Source: Hoskinsella mucinilytica (GTDB lineage Bacteria; Bacillota_I; Bacilli_A; Erysipelotrichales; Erysipelotrichaceae). Taken from it: a DNA stretch of 64,000 nucleotides. Positions within the stretch are counted from its first letter, which is position 1. Each line of letters begins with the position of its first letter. The notes under the pieces were generated by a model. That model saw only the letters and a list, made by a program, of their open reading frames with translations, made no database searches and was not told where the DNA came from. The position numbers and the translations under genes were made by a program. Where the stretch lies: the NCBI RefSeq assembly GCF_045223415.1, contig NZ_JBEQZJ010000015.1:13988-77987 (forward strand), written 5' to 3'. Of this stretch, positions 61,779-64,000 are shown piece after piece.

Positions 61779-63875
61779 ATGACAGAAAAGGTCGCAGTGT
61801 TATCTGAAGCTATAGAAAATCAATATCTAACAGAATCCTTAAACACGAGTGTCAGTAAGCACAAATTAGATGAACATTTTACTTTAGTTGCGGCAAATGC
61901 ACGATACTATGAGATGTTTGGATATGAGAGAGAAGAATATGAACAGTTATTTCAAAATCGACCGGATTTATTTTATGCAGATGATCCAGAAGGATGGGCT
62001 GAATTAACAAGTGTGGTCAAAGAAACTCTTGCCCAGCATAAAAATAGATATACCTATATCGGAAGGATGAAGCATAGAAGCGGTAGAAAAGTATGGATCC
62101 GCTTAGTTGGTACGTTAATTGACGAATATGTGGATGGTTTTCAAATTGCTTATTCTGTTATGATGGATATCTCTGATATGATGCAAGATAAAATAGAAAA
62201 AGGCATTATGGAAAATATTTTTCCCGGTCTGATTACAAAATATAAAGTAACAAAGAAAGGATATGATTTTATCCAAGGGAACCAAAGACTTTATGAGACA
62301 TTTGGTGAAGCGTTGATATTTAAACATGATCAGGTTGGTAATCATGATTTTGAAGCAGCTTATGAGATTCATGATAAACTTTATTGCGGAGAGTCTTGTA
62401 ATTTTACTATTTCACCGTTGGATAAAAAAGGAAATCGTCATTATTTGAATGTGAATGCGGAGTGTGTTGATTGGATAGGGGAAGAACCAATCTATCTTTT
62501 TCTATATAACGATATCAGCGATCTTACTCGACAAAAAAAGCAATTAGAAGAATATAATAAATCAATGCATCGGCTCGCTTATTCTGATGATGTTACCGGA
62601 GGCTATAATCGCAGAAAATTTGAACAAAGTGCAGGAGCAACCATTAAATCTTTTGAACCGGGAACTTTTACTTTGATATGGATGAATATGCAAAAATTTA
62701 AATTAATTAATGAAATGGAAGGTGTAGAAGCAGGAGATCGTGTTTTGACTTATATTCATAGTAAGATATTAAATAAGCTAAATTCAGAGGAATGTGTAGC
62801 TAGATTATTTTCTGATAATTTTATCATTCTGATGAAAGAGTCTGACAATCAAAGAATAGAATCCAGATTACAAGATTTGGTAGAGTATATCAATGAATTT
62901 AATCAAGAAAGTCAATGCAAGTATTATCTTACGTTTACTGCAGGGGTATATCATGTGACAGATAATACTCTTTCTATTACATCTATGGAAGATAGAGCAC
63001 ATGCCGCAAGGAAATCACAACATATTTTCTCATCTAATCTATGTGTTTGTAATTTTTATTCTGAGGAAATTCAAAAAAAGCTCCAAGAAGAAAAAAATAT
63101 AGAAAACTGTATGAGAGAATCTTTAAAGCATCATGAATTTGAGGTGTATTTACAACCTAAATATTCTTTGAAAAATAAAAAGATTTATGGCGCAGAGGCA
63201 TTGATTCGATGGCATCATCCTGAATTAGGTTTTCTATCGCCAGCTGAATTCATTCCGTTGTTTGAAAAAAATGGATTCATTGTTAATCTTGATCTTTTCG
63301 TATTCGAAGAAGTATGTAAATTATTATATCAATGGAAAATGGAACATAAACCTCTTTACCCGATTTCTGTAAATATGTCTCGGGCCCATTTCATGAAGCA
63401 AGATTTTCTCGATGAATATATCGCTATTGTAAATCAGTATGATATACCTGCAGAATATTTGGAAATAGAGTTAACGGAAACCATGGTTTTTGAGAATCCG
63501 GAAGCTTTTCACTCAATCATTCAAAGGATTCATGAGGCAGGGTTCTCTTGTTCCATGGATGATTTTGGTAGTGGTTACTCTTCTTTGAATATGTTGAAAG
63601 ATTTAGAGTTAGATACGGTGAAGCTTGATGGTGCCTTTTTCTCATCAGAAAACATGGATAATCAGAAAGAAAATATCATTGTTAGAAGCATTATTGACAT
63701 GACAAATAAGTTGGATATGTCAACAGTTGCAGAAGGGATAGAAACAATTCACCAAATGAACTTTTTAAGTATGACACCATGTGATTTAGTTCAGGGATAT
63801 GTCATATCCAGACCGGTGCCTATTGCAGAATTTGAAACCCTAATAAGGAATGAAGTACACAATCAAACATCATAA
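61779..63875 (+). CDS. PAS-GGDEF(degenerate)-EAL cyclic-di-GMP phosphodiesterase
   Basis: 698 residues from ATG 61779 (GGGAGGTG upstream). A PAS domain (about 25-130, ARYYEMFGYEREEYEQLF) is followed by a second sensor-like region (about 135-255). The GGDEF domain (about 265-420) has SDNF in place of GGDEF, so it should not make c-di-GMP. The EAL domain (about 435-690) has EALIRWHHP, NMSRAHF, ELTETMVFE, MDDFGSGYSS, KLDGAFF, AEGIE and VQGYVISRP. All metal and catalytic residues seem present, so it should cleave c-di-GMP. No membrane helix. Confidence 0.92.
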   Translation: MTEKVAVLSEAIENQYLTESLNTSVSKHKLDEHFTLVAANARYYEMFGYEREEYEQLFQNRPDLFYADDPEGWAELTSVVKETLAQHKNRYTYIGRMKHRSGRKVWIRLVGTLIDEYVDGFQIAYSVMMDISDMMQDKIEKGIMENIFPGLITKYKVTKKGYDFIQGNQRLYETFGEALIFKHDQVGNHDFEAAYEIHDKLYCGESCNFTISPLDKKGNRHYLNVNAECVDWIGEEPIYLFLYNDISDLTRQKKQLEEYNKSMHRLAYSDDVTGGYNRRKFEQSAGATIKSFEPGTFTLIWMNMQKFKLINEMEGVEAGDRVLTYIHSKILNKLNSEECVARLFSDNFIILMKESDNQRIESRLQDLVEYINEFNQESQCKYYLTFTAGVYHVTDNTLSITSMEDRAHAARKSQHIFSSNLCVCNFYSEEIQKKLQEEKNIENCMRESLKHHEFEVYLQPKYSLKNKKIYGAEALIRWHHPELGFLSPAEFIPLFEKNGFIVNLDLFVFEEVCKLLYQWKMEHKPLYPISVNMSRAHFMKQDFLDEYIAIVNQYDIPAEYLEIELTETMVFENPEAFHSIIQRIHEAGFSCSMDDFGSGYSSLNMLKDLELDTVKLDGAFFSSENMDNQKENIIVRSIIDMTNKLDMSTVAEGIETIHQMNFLSMTPCDLVQGYVISRPVPIAEFETLIRNEVHNQTS

Positions 63876-63913
63876 AACTCAACGGAAAAACTTGTAATTC
63901 TGATTTTCTTCAC

Positions 63914-63942
63914 TTGTATTCAAGCTATATATGGGTTATAAT
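63914..63942 (+). promoter_or_regulatory. Promoter near window end
   Basis: TTGTAT (63914-63919), 17 nt, TATAAT (63937-63942). The first transcribed bases form a perfect hairpin ATCAGTC-AATAA-GACTGAT (about 63961-63979). The transcript leaves the window, so its content is unknown. Confidence 0.6.
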
Positions 63943-64000
63943 AACAGTGCCAGTTTTAGAAATCAGTCAATAAGACTGATGAGAAGGGATGAAGTGTCGG

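Noticed and set aside
1..64000. CRISPR array, prophage, integron or IS
   Set aside because: No regularly spaced repeats, no integrase, transposase, terminase or structural phage gene were found; the only large repeats are the coding modules at 54700-58143 and the paralogous cassettes at 13159-19561.

Overview
The window is AT-rich chromosomal DNA from a low-GC Gram-positive bacterium (Bacillota). Supporting signs are strong AGGAGG-type ribosome binding sites, frequent TTG/GTG starts, many U-tailed terminators, a T-box leader, RNase M5 next to rsmA, FemAB/PgdA-type wall enzymes, lipoproteins and a sortase-type anchor. A gut member of the Erysipelotrichia is my best guess, from gene style only. 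I see no rRNA, tRNA, transposase, integrase or CRISPR array.

Layout. 1-5049: the end of a purine operon (purL end, a flotillin, purM, purN, purH). 5072-10570: a small lipoprotein-like gene, an ABC exporter operon (permease, ATPase, permease) and a NUDIX hydrolase. 10660-12303: a CBS-containing family II pyrophosphatase. 12681-20253: a YtrA-like GntR repressor with two matching operators and a large membrane operon. That operon holds three copies of a [6-TM protein + membrane-anchored ~400-aa protein] cassette, one extra membrane protein and a terminal ABC ATPase. 20299-28531: a flavoprotein, a CBM9-like lipoprotein, a YitT protein, a PHP phosphatase, a 3D-domain lipoprotein and a FemAB transferase. 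28600-35767: core genes rnmV-rsmA-ispE, a two-component system, glmU-prs. 35917-49402: a membrane-tethered MerR regulator, a lone prepilin, an orphan tryptophan T-box, an EFR1-type iron-sulfur flavoprotein, a polysaccharide deacetylase, a dead PTS EIIB-like protein, mnmE, dcd, tatD, a DtxR/MntR regulator, an ArsC-like protein, a ChbG/YdjC deacetylase and a LytTR regulator.

49507-60092 is the most unusual stretch. It starts with a ~0.94-kb transcription unit that has its own promoter and terminator, no ORF and many complementary stems, so it looks like a large structured RNA. Next comes a divergent SnoaL-LytTR regulator, and then an eight-gene operon of secreted and membrane-anchored proteins. 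Five of these share one C-terminal ~120-140-residue domain (core W-G-[ST]-M-E-F). One of the five begins, exactly at its predicted signal-peptidase site, with a domain identical to eukaryotic ubiquitin at 50 of 72 positions but lacking the terminal Gly-Gly. The last gene carries a sortase-like APQTGD signal. I read this as a surface or filament locus that displays ubiquitin.

The window ends with a double-GntR regulator diverging from a PAS-GGDEF-EAL protein whose GGDEF is degenerate and whose EAL motifs are intact (a c-di-GMP phosphodiesterase). The final bases contain the promoter and first hairpin of a further transcript.
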